Assembly: GCA_012838955.1 (NCBI GenBank)
Contig: DUOH01000038.1
Span: 42,514 to 106,513, forward strand
DNA from: Bacillota bacterium
GTDB taxonomy: Bacteria; Bacillota; UBA4882; UBA10575
Length of the DNA stretch: 64,000 bases
Direction of reading: 5' to 3'
A program made the position numbers and the translations under genes. The notes beneath the pieces were generated by a model. It had not been told where the DNA came from. It saw only the letters and a program-made list of their open reading frames with translations, and did not search any database. Position 1 is the stretch's first letter. Each line of letters opens with the position of its first letter. Below are positions 55,482-63,554 of the stretch, piece after piece.

Positions 55482-55547
55482 GGTGCTATAATCTTTACTT
55501 CTCTACTAAATCTACTTAATAGAGTCAGAACAGTTCTCCGGTGATTC

Positions 55548-55569
55548 TTCTGTGCTGTACAGCACAGAA
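55548..55569. repeat. Perfect 22-bp palindrome after the cadmium ATPase gene
   Basis: Arms TTCTGTGCTGT and ACAGCACAGAA meet with no spacer. It ends 6 bp from the stop codon of the ATPase gene. No T-tract follows, so it may be a protein-binding site or an mRNA 3' end structure. Confidence 0.7.
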
Positions 55570-55575
55570 TGATCC

Positions 55576-57666
55576 TTACTTGACCCGCATAGTTCTGATG
55601 GCATTTAATACTGCTAATACAGTTACGCCCACATCAGCGAAGACAGCTTCCCAGATACCGGCCACTCCGATCGTTCCGAGAACGATAAAGAAGGCTTTAA
55701 CTCCTAAGGCTAAAAAGATGTTTTCTCTCACAATCCGGCGGGTACGGCGTCCAAGCTCCACTGCTTTAACGAGCTTCCCTGGATCGTCTTCCATCAGAAC
55801 CACATCAGCAGCTTCCATGGCAGCGTCCCGTCCCAATCCGCCCAAGGCCACTCCCACATCGGCTCTGGTAATCACCGGGGCATCGTTGACACCGTCACCG
55901 ATGAAAGCCAGTTTCTGCCGTTTTCCATGGGGGATCTCCTTTTCCAGTTTTTCAACTAAGCTTACTTTATCCTCAGGCAGTAATTGGGCGAAGTATTCGT
56001 CCATCCCTAAATCCTCCGCCACCCGCCGGGCCACGCTCTGTTCATCCCCGGTCAAAAGAACTAACTTTTTGACGCCCAATGCCCTTAAGCCTGTCACAGC
56101 CTGTTCGGCCTGGCTCTTCAGCTGATCTGAGATGATGATGTATCCGGCGTAACGACGGTCAATCGCTATATAGATACTTGTTCCTTCCAGATTACAATCT
56201 TCATGGTCAATGCCTTCCCTGTGCATAAGGCGGTCATTTCCGGCCAGCACCTGATGACCGTCGACCACCGCGCTGATCCCATGGGCCGGAATCTCCCGGT
56301 ACTCGGCGACTCGCCCTGGCGGATCCGCTCCGAACACCTCTGTGTAAGCTTGCACAATTGAGCGAGCAATCGGATGGTTGGAGTGGGCCTCCGCCGCGGC
56401 AGCCATAGAAAGTAATTCTTCCCCGCTAAAGCCCTCTTTCGGCGCAACCTTGCTTACTTTAAAAACGCCCTCCGTCAGCGTACCGGTCTTATCAAAGACC
56501 ACAGTATGAAGTTGAGCCAAATAATCCAGATAATTGGCGCCTTTGACCAAGATGCCATGGCGAGAGGCGGCCCCAATTCCTCCGAAGTATCCCAGGGGGA
56601 TCGAAACCATCAACGCGCAGGGACAAGAGATGGCCAAGAGCACCAGAGCCCGATAGAGCCACAGGCTAAAAGTGGCTTCCCGCAGAATTAATGGCGGTAC
56701 AAGAGCGATCAGCGCTGCCAACCCAACCACCGCCGGTGTGTAATAGCGGGCAAAAGTCGTTATAAAGTGTTCAACTGGGGCTTTCCTCTCCGCGGCTTTC
56801 TCCACCAGATTCAAAATGCGCGCCACCGATGATTCGGCGTAGGGTTTTTCCACCCGGATGGATAGTAACCCCTCTCCATTAATCATCCCGGCTAACACCA
56901 CTGCTCCGGTCTCCACCTCCCTAGGCACGGATTCTCCGGTCAAAGCCGATGTATCCACGTGAGAACAGCCGGAGATGACCTCCCCGTCTAACGGCACCTT
57001 CTCTCCGGGCTTCACGATGATTATCTGCCCGACCCCCACCTGCCCGGGAGAGACCCGCACGGTGACTCCGTTCTCATATAAATTGACATAGTTCGGCTGA
57101 ATATCCAGAAGCGCCTTGATGGAACGCCGGGAACGGTTGATCGCTTGTTCCTCGAAGTACTCTCCCACAGCATAAAAAAGCATAACTCCAACGGCCTCCG
57201 GCAATTGATGAATGATAATCGCCCCGGTAGTAGCCACCGTCATCAAAAAATTCTCATCAAACAATTCACCCCGAAAGATTCTGGTCAGCGCCTTCCGAAT
57301 TACCGGCCAGCCAATCAGCAAATAGGCCGGGATTAACACGGCATACTCCGCCCAAGAATACGGGGTCTGATGGAGGAACTCATTAAAGACGAGCCCAATT
57401 ACGAATAAGATCCCAGTTATAAAAATTATAAAAAGACTCCTTTTTTCTCCTTGATCAGCAGATCGATGGCTGACCGTAACCAGTTTTATTCTCGGTTCTA
57501 TCCGATTAATCACCTCTTGCGCGATCTCCAGCTTATCCTGGGGAAGGTTTAGACTCTTCGTCGCAAAATTGAGTTTAACCCCTTCCATCCCGGGAATTGT
57601 TTGGAGCGCTCTCTCGATCTTGCTGGCACAGTTCGGGCAGTCAAGTCCTTCTACTATGCAACGCAT
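55576..57666 (-). CDS. cadA: Heavy-metal P1B-type ATPase (CadA/ZntA-like)
   Basis: Exports Cd, Zn or Pb at the cost of ATP. The 696-aa protein has one N-terminal HMA metal domain with GLDCPNCASKIERAL, the ALTGESVPREV actuator, the intramembrane metal site ISCPCALMVSIP (CPC), the phosphorylation site VVFDKTGTLTEG, HSNHPIA in the nucleotide domain and IGDGVNDAPVI. CPC with a preceding Ser and the CadC-type regulator next door favour Zn/Cd/Pb. The frame opens at 57705; ATG 57666 has AAGGA at 9 bases. It lies 87 bp downstream of the regulator and probably shares its transcript. Confidence 0.95.
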   Translation of the reverse strand: MRCIVEGLDCPNCASKIERALQTIPGMEGVKLNFATKSLNLPQDKLEIAQEVINRIEPRIKLVTVSHRSADQGEKRSLFIIFITGILFVIGLVFNEFLHQTPYSWAEYAVLIPAYLLIGWPVIRKALTRIFRGELFDENFLMTVATTGAIIIHQLPEAVGVMLFYAVGEYFEEQAINRSRRSIKALLDIQPNYVNLYENGVTVRVSPGQVGVGQIIIVKPGEKVPLDGEVISGCSHVDTSALTGESVPREVETGAVVLAGMINGEGLLSIRVEKPYAESSVARILNLVEKAAERKAPVEHFITTFARYYTPAVVGLAALIALVPPLILREATFSLWLYRALVLLAISCPCALMVSIPLGYFGGIGAASRHGILVKGANYLDYLAQLHTVVFDKTGTLTEGVFKVSKVAPKEGFSGEELLSMAAAAEAHSNHPIARSIVQAYTEVFGADPPGRVAEYREIPAHGISAVVDGHQVLAGNDRLMHREGIDHEDCNLEGTSIYIAIDRRYAGYIIISDQLKSQAEQAVTGLRALGVKKLVLLTGDEQSVARRVAEDLGMDEYFAQLLPEDKVSLVEKLEKEIPHGKRQKLAFIGDGVNDAPVITRADVGVALGGLGRDAAMEAADVVLMEDDPGKLVKAVELGRRTRRIVRENIFLALGVKAFFIVLGTIGVAGIWEAVFADVGVTVLAVLNAIRTMRVK

Positions 57667-57753
57667 CTCGACTAATCCTTCTTTCAGAATTAATTCATCA
57701 ATCACAACACGCCAAAGCTTCTTTTTAAAAAATGCTATTCTTATAAGCGGAAA

Positions 57754-58137
57754 TTACTTCCCTTCGGCAAAATGTTCCTGCGCTTCCCGGATCAAATTCA
57801 GAATGTGCTCATCGTCAAGGGAATAATAGACCATCTTCCCTTCCCGCTGGTACCTAACGAGCCTTAAGGCTTTGAGTAAACGAAGATGATGAGAAACCGC
57901 AGGTAAAGTCATCTCCAGAATCATCGCCAGATCACAGACACAGAGTTTTTCCTGAGCCAGTAGGTATAGGATCTTGGTACGGGTCCCATCTCCTAGAACT
58001 CTAAAGAGTTCCGATAACCCCTCCACTTCCGAGGCTTTCTCCTTTAACTTCTCAATCTGACTCCCTGGACAAAAAACTTCACATAGATCATTCTGTTTTT
58101 CGTTGATCACCTTTTGGCGAAGAGAAATTCGAATCAT
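57754..58137 (-). CDS. cadC: ArsR/SmtB-family metal-responsive repressor, CadC type
   Basis: Winged-helix repressor of 127 aa that is released from DNA by Cd, Pb or Zn. The N-terminal DLCEVFC and the helix 3 motif KLCVCDLAMIL supply the cysteines of the CadC metal site, and LPAVSHHLRLLKALRLV is the recognition helix. The end DDEHILNLIREAQEH holds the second, zinc-type site region. The start is uncertain: ATG 58137 has GGGG too close, but the promoter position permits it. An operator palindrome overlaps the predicted +1 just upstream. Confidence 0.93.
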   Translation of the reverse strand: MIRISLRQKVINEKQNDLCEVFCPGSQIEKLKEKASEVEGLSELFRVLGDGTRTKILYLLAQEKLCVCDLAMILEMTLPAVSHHLRLLKALRLVRYQREGKMVYYSLDDEHILNLIREAQEHFAEGK

Positions 58138-58148
58138 CCCCTATACAA

Positions 58149-58164
58149 TTAAGCAATTGTTTAA
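58149..58164. promoter_or_regulatory. CadC/SmtB-type operator
   Basis: Imperfect 16-bp palindrome TTAAGCAATTGTTTAA centred on CAATTG, covering the predicted transcription start of cadC. This is the usual place for ArsR-family operators. Confidence 0.65.
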
Positions 58165-58168
58165 TCGT

Positions 58169-58197
58169 ATTTTATTATAGATCTCGTCTCCTGTCAA
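58169..58197 (-). promoter_or_regulatory. Promoter of cadC-cadA
   Basis: Minus-strand TTGACA (58192-58197), 17-bp spacer, TAAAAT (58169-58174). Confidence 0.78.
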
Positions 58198-58328
58198 TGA
58201 TTATCGCAGCCAAGCGGCTGAACAAGGAATACCCGCTTTTTTTTATTACAGATAAATTATCCTCTGGTTATTAGCTCATAATAAAAAACCAGTGACACTT
58301 TTCACTTGTTTTTCAGTCTAAAGTATTG

Positions 58329-58358
58329 TTGAATAAAGATTTGAACAATCTTTATTAT
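58329..58358 (+). promoter_or_regulatory. Promoter with internal operator for the nitronate monooxygenase gene
   Basis: TTGAAT (58329-58334), 18-bp spacer, TATTAT (58353-58358). A perfect 10-bp inverted repeat AATAAAGATT-TGAAC-AATCTTTATT (58332-58356) fills the spacer and overlaps both elements, the classic position for a repressor site. Confidence 0.6.
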
Positions 58359-58404
58359 GCTTTGACAAGTTCAAGTAAGGAAACACACTAAAAGGAGGCA
58401 AAGG

Positions 58405-59508
58405 ATGCGACAGCTACCCTTAGAAAAAGAATTACGAATAGGTAACCTGACAGCGAAAATCCCAATTATTCAGGGAGGAATGGGGGTGGGGATCTCTCTT
58501 TCCGGTCTGGCCTCTGCTGTGGCCAACGCCGGTGGCATTGGAGTAATTGCTACTCCAGCCATTGGTATGAATGAACCGGATTTTCTGCGCAATTACAGAG
58601 CAGCGAATATTCGAGCCTTGAAGAAAGAGCTTCGCAAAGCCAGAGAGAGTACGGAAGGTATTTTAGGTGTCAATATTATGGTGGCCTTGTCTAATTATGC
58701 CGATATGGTAAAGACAGCCGTAGAAGAAGGAGTAGATTTAATCTTCTCCGGAGCCGGTTTACCTTTGAACCTTCCCCACTTAGTGGGTAATGCCAAAACA
58801 AAATTGGCGCCGATCGTCTCGTCCGTCAGAAGCGCCCGGGTAATCATTAACCGTTGGAAAAACAAGTATTCCCGCCTACCCGATGCTATAGTGGTTGAAG
58901 GACCACTAGCCGGCGGACACTTAGGCTTTAAAGACGAAGAGCTTGAAGATGACCACTTCAAGTTGGAAAACCTGTTGCCTGCGGTACTTGCCGAGATAAA
59001 AAAGGAAGAAACAGCGGAGCATAAGATCCCGGTCATCGCCGCCGGGGGAATCTATACAGGACAAGATATTTACCGGTTTCTACAGCTGGGAGCCGATGGA
59101 GTACAAATGGGCACCAGGTTTGTTGCTACTGTAGAATGTGATGCATCGGAAGAATTTAAAGCAGCTTACCTGAAAGCGCAAGCTGAAGACATAGTTATAA
59201 TTAAAAGTCCGGTGGGATTACCTGGTAGAGCAATCAGAAACAACTTTTTGGAACGGGTCTCCGCGGGAGAAGCTACTCCTTTTAACTGCGTCTATCATTG
59301 CATCAAAACCTGTGACTTTAGAAAAAGTCCTTATTGCATTGCTCAAGCCCTCATTAACGCCCAAAAGGGCAGGTTAAATAAGGGGTTTGCTTTTGCCGGC
59401 AAAAACGCCCACCGGGTTGATCGGATCCTTCCGGTTAAAGAATTGATGGCCACCTTGATGAGAGAGTTTACAGAAGCCGCCCAAACAGCAGAGCCTGTCC
59501 TGGTATAA
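58405..59508 (+). CDS. Nitronate monooxygenase family flavoprotein
   Basis: FMN-dependent TIM-barrel enzyme of 367 aa in the NMO/2-nitropropane dioxygenase and FabK superfamily. It shows IPIIQGGMGVGISLSGLASAV, AGGIGVIATPA, VEGPLAGGHLGF, VIAAGGIYTGQDI and GADGVQMGTRFVATVEC, the FMN-phosphate site. The C-terminal part has the cysteine-rich stretch FNCVYHCIKTCDFRKSPYC, which suggests an added metal or redox site and is common in anaerobe members. AAAGGAGG precedes ATG 58405. It could act on nitronates, as a reductase, or as an enoyl-ACP reductase II; no fab genes are near. A specific operator overlaps its promoter. Confidence 0.85.
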   Translation: MRQLPLEKELRIGNLTAKIPIIQGGMGVGISLSGLASAVANAGGIGVIATPAIGMNEPDFLRNYRAANIRALKKELRKARESTEGILGVNIMVALSNYADMVKTAVEEGVDLIFSGAGLPLNLPHLVGNAKTKLAPIVSSVRSARVIINRWKNKYSRLPDAIVVEGPLAGGHLGFKDEELEDDHFKLENLLPAVLAEIKKEETAEHKIPVIAAGGIYTGQDIYRFLQLGADGVQMGTRFVATVECDASEEFKAAYLKAQAEDIVIIKSPVGLPGRAIRNNFLERVSAGEATPFNCVYHCIKTCDFRKSPYCIAQALINAQKGRLNKGFAFAGKNAHRVDRILPVKELMATLMREFTEAAQTAEPVLV

Positions 59509-59513
59509 TTGAG

Positions 59514-59574
59514 AGAAGAGTGGAGGCCGCTGAGGAAGGATTGAAAACCCGTGACTTCCACTCTTCTTCTATTC
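59514..59574 (+). terminator. Probable terminator of the nitronate monooxygenase gene
   Basis: An 11-bp stem (AGAAGAGTGGA and complement) with a loop of about 32 bases, ending in TTCTATT, right after the stop at 59508. The loop is long, so confidence is moderate. Confidence 0.5.
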
Positions 59575-59731
59575 TAGCCGCTACCAATAAAGAGCTTCCT
59601 TTTTTGCTGCAAAAAGGCCGCCCCTTTGATGAGCAGCCTATGCAGATCAGTTATTATTATCCTCCACTTTCAGCTTTGCCTGGTGAATCGGATATAGGTA
59701 TCACCTGTCCAGGATAGCACGCCTACGGGAA

Positions 59732-59833
59732 CTAGTATTTAAGGCCAATCCCACCCAAGATTAAGAGGATAAGGATTAAAAAGATCAGAAACGGATAATA
59801 GCTGTCATAGCCGCCACCACTGACGCTTCCCAT
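59732..59833 (-). CDS. YjcZ-like small sporulation membrane protein, 33 aa
   Basis: Short gene read by eye on the minus strand: MGSVSGGGYDSYYPFLIFLI followed by LILLILGGIGLKY and stop. The Gly/Ser/Tyr-rich start and one hydrophobic helix with a short tail are the pattern of YjcZ-type small spore proteins of bacilli and clostridia. AAAGGAGG stands 8 bases before the ATG. A sigma-K/E-like -10 (CATATGATA) lies about 47 bp upstream. The frame is far below usual gene-calling limits, yet the ribosome site and pattern are convincing. The function in the spore is unknown. Confidence 0.75.
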   Translation of the reverse strand: MGSVSGGGYDSYYPFLIFLILILLILGGIGLKY

Positions 59834-59879
59834 TATATGGCCTCCTTTCACTCCATCCATAAAGGATGTTTTTCAATCT

Positions 59880-59888
59880 TATCATATG
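59880..59888 (-). promoter_or_regulatory. Sigma-K/E-like -10 element of the YjcZ-like gene
   Basis: CATATGATA matches the mother-cell -10 pattern CATANNNTA exactly. No clear -35 match was found. Confidence 0.4.
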
Positions 59889-60041
59889 AAACCGGAGACC
59901 CTCTAGGAACAGGGCGAGAGCACTTTCTTTATGATATGCAGGCCCAACCCGAATGGGAAGAATAACTGGAACGACCCCCGCCAGCCTTGATTTTCACAAC
60001 AAAAAATTCACTTTCTTCGTTGATTATAGTCGCTGCAAAAT

Positions 60042-60506
60042 TTACAAATGGTACGGTTCTCCTCGCAGGATCTTATAAGCCCGGTACATTTGTTCCATGA
60101 GAATTAGTCTGAATAATTGATGGGGAAAAGTGAGGCGGGAGAAGGAGAGGGCTTCATCAGCCCGGTTTTTTACTTTATCCGCGAGCCCTGAGGCGCCACC
60201 GATAACCAAGACCACCTCTTGTCCGGACATTTCCCGAGCGCCGAACCATTGCCCTAACTCTTCTGAGGATATTTGTTTACCTTTTGGATCCAATACCACC
60301 ATATAAGCGCCGTCTTTTACTTCTTTGAGGATCTTTTCTCCCTCGGTTTCCTTAGCCTTCTTCTGATCCTGCCTTAATGCTTCGTCTGGTAACTCTATAA
60401 TCTTCAACCTCACATAAGAACGTAAGCGCTTCGCATATTCGGCTATACCCTCTCTTAAAAACTTCTCTTTGACCTTCCCCACAGCCAAAACAGTCACATG
60501 CAACAT
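60042..60506 (-). CDS. rlmH: 23S rRNA pseudouridine-1915 N3-methyltransferase RlmH
   Basis: SPOUT-class methyltransferase that modifies pseudouridine 1915 in helix 69 of 23S rRNA. The 154-aa protein has HVTVLAVGKVKEKFLREGIAEY at its start, VVLDPKGKQISSEELG, the SAM knot LVIGGASGLAD and LTFPHQLFRLILMEQMYRAYKILRGEPYH at the C-terminus. Length is typical. The frame opens at 60521; ATG 60506 has GGAAG at 8 bases. It lies next to other genes of the htrA region, as in many Firmicutes where yycJK/htrA and rlmH are neighbours. Confidence 0.97.
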   Translation of the reverse strand: MLHVTVLAVGKVKEKFLREGIAEYAKRLRSYVRLKIIELPDEALRQDQKKAKETEGEKILKEVKDGAYMVVLDPKGKQISSEELGQWFGAREMSGQEVVLVIGGASGLADKVKNRADEALSFSRLTFPHQLFRLILMEQMYRAYKILRGEPYHL

Positions 60507-60846
60507 GATTCTCACTTCCAATCCGCTATATTAGAGATGTGTCTTATGTTTTACCCTTTGGGCGGTAGTGCTTTAGTAAGAGTTAATTCCTGTACCCCCG
60601 TGTTTAGCCTCACCACCGATCATCAATTATTTGCTTAGTAAGGCGATAGTTCCTTCAGCCGTTTAGTCTTCCCCTCATAAAATTACTTTCTTATGCAGGA
60701 GAAAGAAGGCTGATTTTAGAAGATATATTAACTGTTCAGCTTTTTTGCTTGAGTCTTCCGCTTATAGAGGAACTTAGGGGAATAATTAAGCAGAGTCCAG
60801 TATCATCTTCACTGCATAAGTATTCTACACCAAGGAGGAGAAGAAG
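60507..60846. other. Intergenic region between rlmH and the DUF362 gene
   Basis: About 340 bp with no open frame I can support. The only structure noted is a weak hairpin GCTGA/TCAGC with a 22-base loop followed by six T (60709-60746) on the plus strand, perhaps an attenuator of the DUF362 gene. No clear promoter was found. Confidence 0.3.
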
Positions 60847-61947
60847 ATGAAGAAAAACCAGATATTCATCACCTACGGTGAGGACCCCCGGCTGATGATA
60901 GAACAGCTTCTTGCTGCGGTCAAACTGGAGGAGATGATTAAGCCGGGCGGATCCATCGGTCTCAAACCAAACCTGGTGGTAGGTAAACCGGCGGATAGCG
61001 GCGCCACCACCCATCCGGAAATTGTGGAAGGAATTATCACCTACTTATTGGCGAAAGGTTTTAAGAAAATTGTTATTATGGAAGGCTCCTGGATAGGTGA
61101 TGATACCAAACGGGCTTTTGCCATCTGTGGTTATCAAAGGTTGGCGGAGAAGTATAATGTAGAATTGATTGATTTAAAAGGGGATCAAACGATCAAAGTA
61201 GAATCAGGAGGCCTTTCTCTAGAGATCTGTTCCCAAGTAAAAAAGGTAGACTTCTTAATCAACCTGCCGGTGCTCAAAGCCCACTGTCAAACTGAGCTTA
61301 CCTGCGCCTTAAAGAATTTAAAAGGCTGCATCCCCGACCGGGAAAAACGCCGCTTCCATAGCATGGGGTTGCACAAACCCATCGCCGCTCTCTCCGCCGC
61401 CATAACTCCCCATCTTACCATCGTCGATGCTCTTTGCGGTGATTTAACCTTTGAAGAGGGAGGTAACCCTGTTCCCATGGGACGCTTAATCGCCGGGAGT
61501 GATCCTGTCTTGCTCGATGCTTATGCTGCTGATCTGATCGGTTTGAAAGCAACGGATATTCCTTATATTTCCATCGCCCATCATTTGGGGGTTGGAGAGA
61601 TTGACTTAGCTGGCGCTGAATTTATTGAGACTAACCCGGACGACAGAAAAGGTTCAGGCTTCAGGTTATCACACCGCAGCCGTACCCTGTCTCTTAAAGT
61701 CGATGAAAGGCAATCCTGCTCCGCTTGTTATGGCAGTCTGATCCATGCCCTACACCGCTTAGAGGAAGAGGGAAGCCTGAACGGCATCCCGGCCAAGAGT
61801 ATTAAGATCGGTCAGGGCTATAAAGGAGAAGGTGGAAAAGGGCCTGGAATCGGCAATTGCACCAAAGGCTATACCCCATACCTGAAGGGTTGTCCTCCCA
61901 CCGCCCGGCAGATTAAAGAGTTTCTAAGAAGTGTCGAACTATTATAA
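60847..61947 (+). CDS. DUF362 domain protein
   Basis: Protein of 366 aa of the DUF362 family, whose members are often next to ferredoxins and are of unknown enzymatic role. Characteristic blocks: GGSIGLKPNLVVGKPADSGATTHPEIVEG, FLINLPVLKAHCQTELTCALKNLKGCIPD, and DPVLLDAYAADLIGL. The C-terminal part has several cysteines (SCSACYG, GNCTKGYTPYLKGCPP), which may bind an iron-sulfur cluster in place of the ferredoxin domain that some members carry. AAGGAGGAG precedes the ATG. It is a single gene, with htrA on the opposite strand downstream. Confidence 0.88.
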   Translation: MKKNQIFITYGEDPRLMIEQLLAAVKLEEMIKPGGSIGLKPNLVVGKPADSGATTHPEIVEGIITYLLAKGFKKIVIMEGSWIGDDTKRAFAICGYQRLAEKYNVELIDLKGDQTIKVESGGLSLEICSQVKKVDFLINLPVLKAHCQTELTCALKNLKGCIPDREKRRFHSMGLHKPIAALSAAITPHLTIVDALCGDLTFEEGGNPVPMGRLIAGSDPVLLDAYAADLIGLKATDIPYISIAHHLGVGEIDLAGAEFIETNPDDRKGSGFRLSHRSRTLSLKVDERQSCSACYGSLIHALHRLEEEGSLNGIPAKSIKIGQGYKGEGGKGPGIGNCTKGYTPYLKGCPPTARQIKEFLRSVELL

Positions 61948-62125
61948 ACCTGCGTCTAACATGGTGTTTAATAATCATAATCATGTACACCTCTTTTACT
62001 AGTTACAGAGTATCTAGAATATGTATATGTGTCTATCCGGTTCTAAAGAAAACCTGTCTGGAGAGGGAGCCTTTAACGTTTTCTTTGGAGATTTTGGAGA
62101 TGAGCAGATTTTTTCGGTATTTACG

Positions 62126-62162
62126 TAAAAATGAGGTTATCCTCTTTCTTGAGGATAACCTC
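62126..62162 (-). terminator. Intrinsic terminator of htrA
   Basis: A perfect 12-bp stem (GAGGTTATCCTC and complement, 6-nt loop) followed on the minus strand by ATTTTTACG, 59 bp after the htrA stop. Region 61948-62220 holds no gene I can support. Confidence 0.8.
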
Positions 62163-62220
62163 TTAAAAAGCAAAGTCTCTCTTTTACGCCATAAGCTATT
62201 CTAAGTTCCCCTGTGGGAAA

Positions 62221-63378
62221 CTAGAAACCCCTAATCTCTGCCGCAATAATCGTAAGTGTTATCTTTCTTTTGTTCCGATACACCACCATGGTGACTTTGT
62301 CCCCCACTCGGAGATCAAGCCCTTGGAAATCAACTCCATCTTTGATGCTCTGTCCATTAATAGCGATAATTACATCGCCTGCTCTTAAACCTGCTTTATC
62401 GGCCGGACCTCCCCTTTGCACCGAGGTAACCAGGAAGCCTTCATCCGTTGGTAACCTGATCCCGAATCTGGTTTCCGCCAGCTTTTTACTGGATTGATCA
62501 TAGGGGATATAACGGATTCCTATTCCACCCCGGCGCACCCGGCCCTCTTTAATTAAGAGACTGGAAATCTCCGCCGCCTTATTTATGGGAATGGCAAAGC
62601 CGATCCCCTGGGCTTCTTGAATGATGGCCGTATTGATACCGATGATCTTTCCCTGGCTATCTAGGAGGGGTCCTCCGGAATTTCCCGGATTAATTGAAGC
62701 ATCCGTCTGAATTAAATTTGCCAAAGTAACACCCTTTTCTATTTCCAAAGACCGCCCTAGCGCGCTGATCACTCCTACAGTTACAGTGTTGTTTAAGCTT
62801 TCACCAATCGGGTTACCGATGGCAATAGCGATCTGCCCTACTTTTAGACGGTCCGAATTTCCGAACTCCGCGGTGGGCAGGTTCTCCCCACTGATTTTTA
62901 TCACTGCCAGGTCAGTTAAGGGATCGGCTCCTACCACCTGGGCAGCGAAGGAACGTCCATCAGATAGAATTACAATTATTTTCTCGGCTTTACTGATTAC
63001 ATGGTTATTAGTTAAAATATAACCATCTTTCCTAAAGATCACTCCGGATCCCAAACCCTGAACCTCTCTATACCCAACCAGGCCAAAGAAGAAGTCATTC
63101 ACTTCCACCAGTTTGGTGGTGGTGATCATGACTACCGCCGGGCCTACCTTCTCTACTACCTCAATGGTGGATCTTTCATAGCCGAGCTCGTTTTCAGTCT
63201 TTTTTTCTTCAGGTGGAGGCAGTACTTCCTCCGGAGCGGGGGGGGTGATCACTAAGGCTTGCCCCAAACCGGTGAATCTGACTGCCAACAAAACCAGGAA
63301 TCCTCCTAAAAAAGCTGCAATAATCAAGAGACTAAACAATCCACTGCGCGATAAGGAATTTCCTTTATAGTCCCGCAT
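62221..63378 (-). CDS. htrA: HtrA/DegP-type serine protease with PDZ domain
   Basis: Envelope quality-control protease of 385 aa. A membrane anchor (GLFSLLIIAAFLGGFLVLLAVRF) is followed by a short Pro-rich linker and a trypsin-like domain with the triad His in TNNHVI, Asp in TDLAVIKI and Ser in SINPGNSGGPLLDSQGK. A C-terminal PDZ domain (VTSVQRGGPADKAGLRAGDVIIAING) completes the layout of Firmicute YycK/HtrA proteins. GGGAGG precedes ATG 63378 at 7 bases. It is near rlmH, a common arrangement downstream of the walKR region, though walKR is not in the window. Confidence 0.95.
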   Translation of the reverse strand: MRDYKGNSLSRSGLFSLLIIAAFLGGFLVLLAVRFTGLGQALVITPPAPEEVLPPPEEKKTENELGYERSTIEVVEKVGPAVVMITTTKLVEVNDFFFGLVGYREVQGLGSGVIFRKDGYILTNNHVISKAEKIIVILSDGRSFAAQVVGADPLTDLAVIKISGENLPTAEFGNSDRLKVGQIAIAIGNPIGESLNNTVTVGVISALGRSLEIEKGVTLANLIQTDASINPGNSGGPLLDSQGKIIGINTAIIQEAQGIGFAIPINKAAEISSLLIKEGRVRRGGIGIRYIPYDQSSKKLAETRFGIRLPTDEGFLVTSVQRGGPADKAGLRAGDVIIAINGQSIKDGVDFQGLDLRVGDKVTMVVYRNKRKITLTIIAAEIRGF

Positions 63379-63554
63379 TCGACTACCTCCCTTGGCAGGT
63401 TACCGTCTACGCGCCCATCTTTTCACTCTATTACTTACCCACCAAATCCCTTCGACAATAATCTCCGCATCTCTCCATGTTCGTCACTTTCTATGGGGTG
63501 GTATTCATCTATATAAGCATAACTCTTCCTTCATTAAAGAGATTATTCACTACT

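Noticed and set aside
58284..58315. AGTGA-N6-TCACT palindrome with flanking A and T tracts, considered as a Crp or Rex site or terminator
   Set aside because: The half-sites do not match Rex, no gene ends there, and the promoter is better placed downstream. Its role is undecided.
59520..59717. 65-codon plus-strand frame after the flavoprotein gene
   Set aside because: It begins inside the terminator hairpin, lacks a ribosome site and matches nothing.
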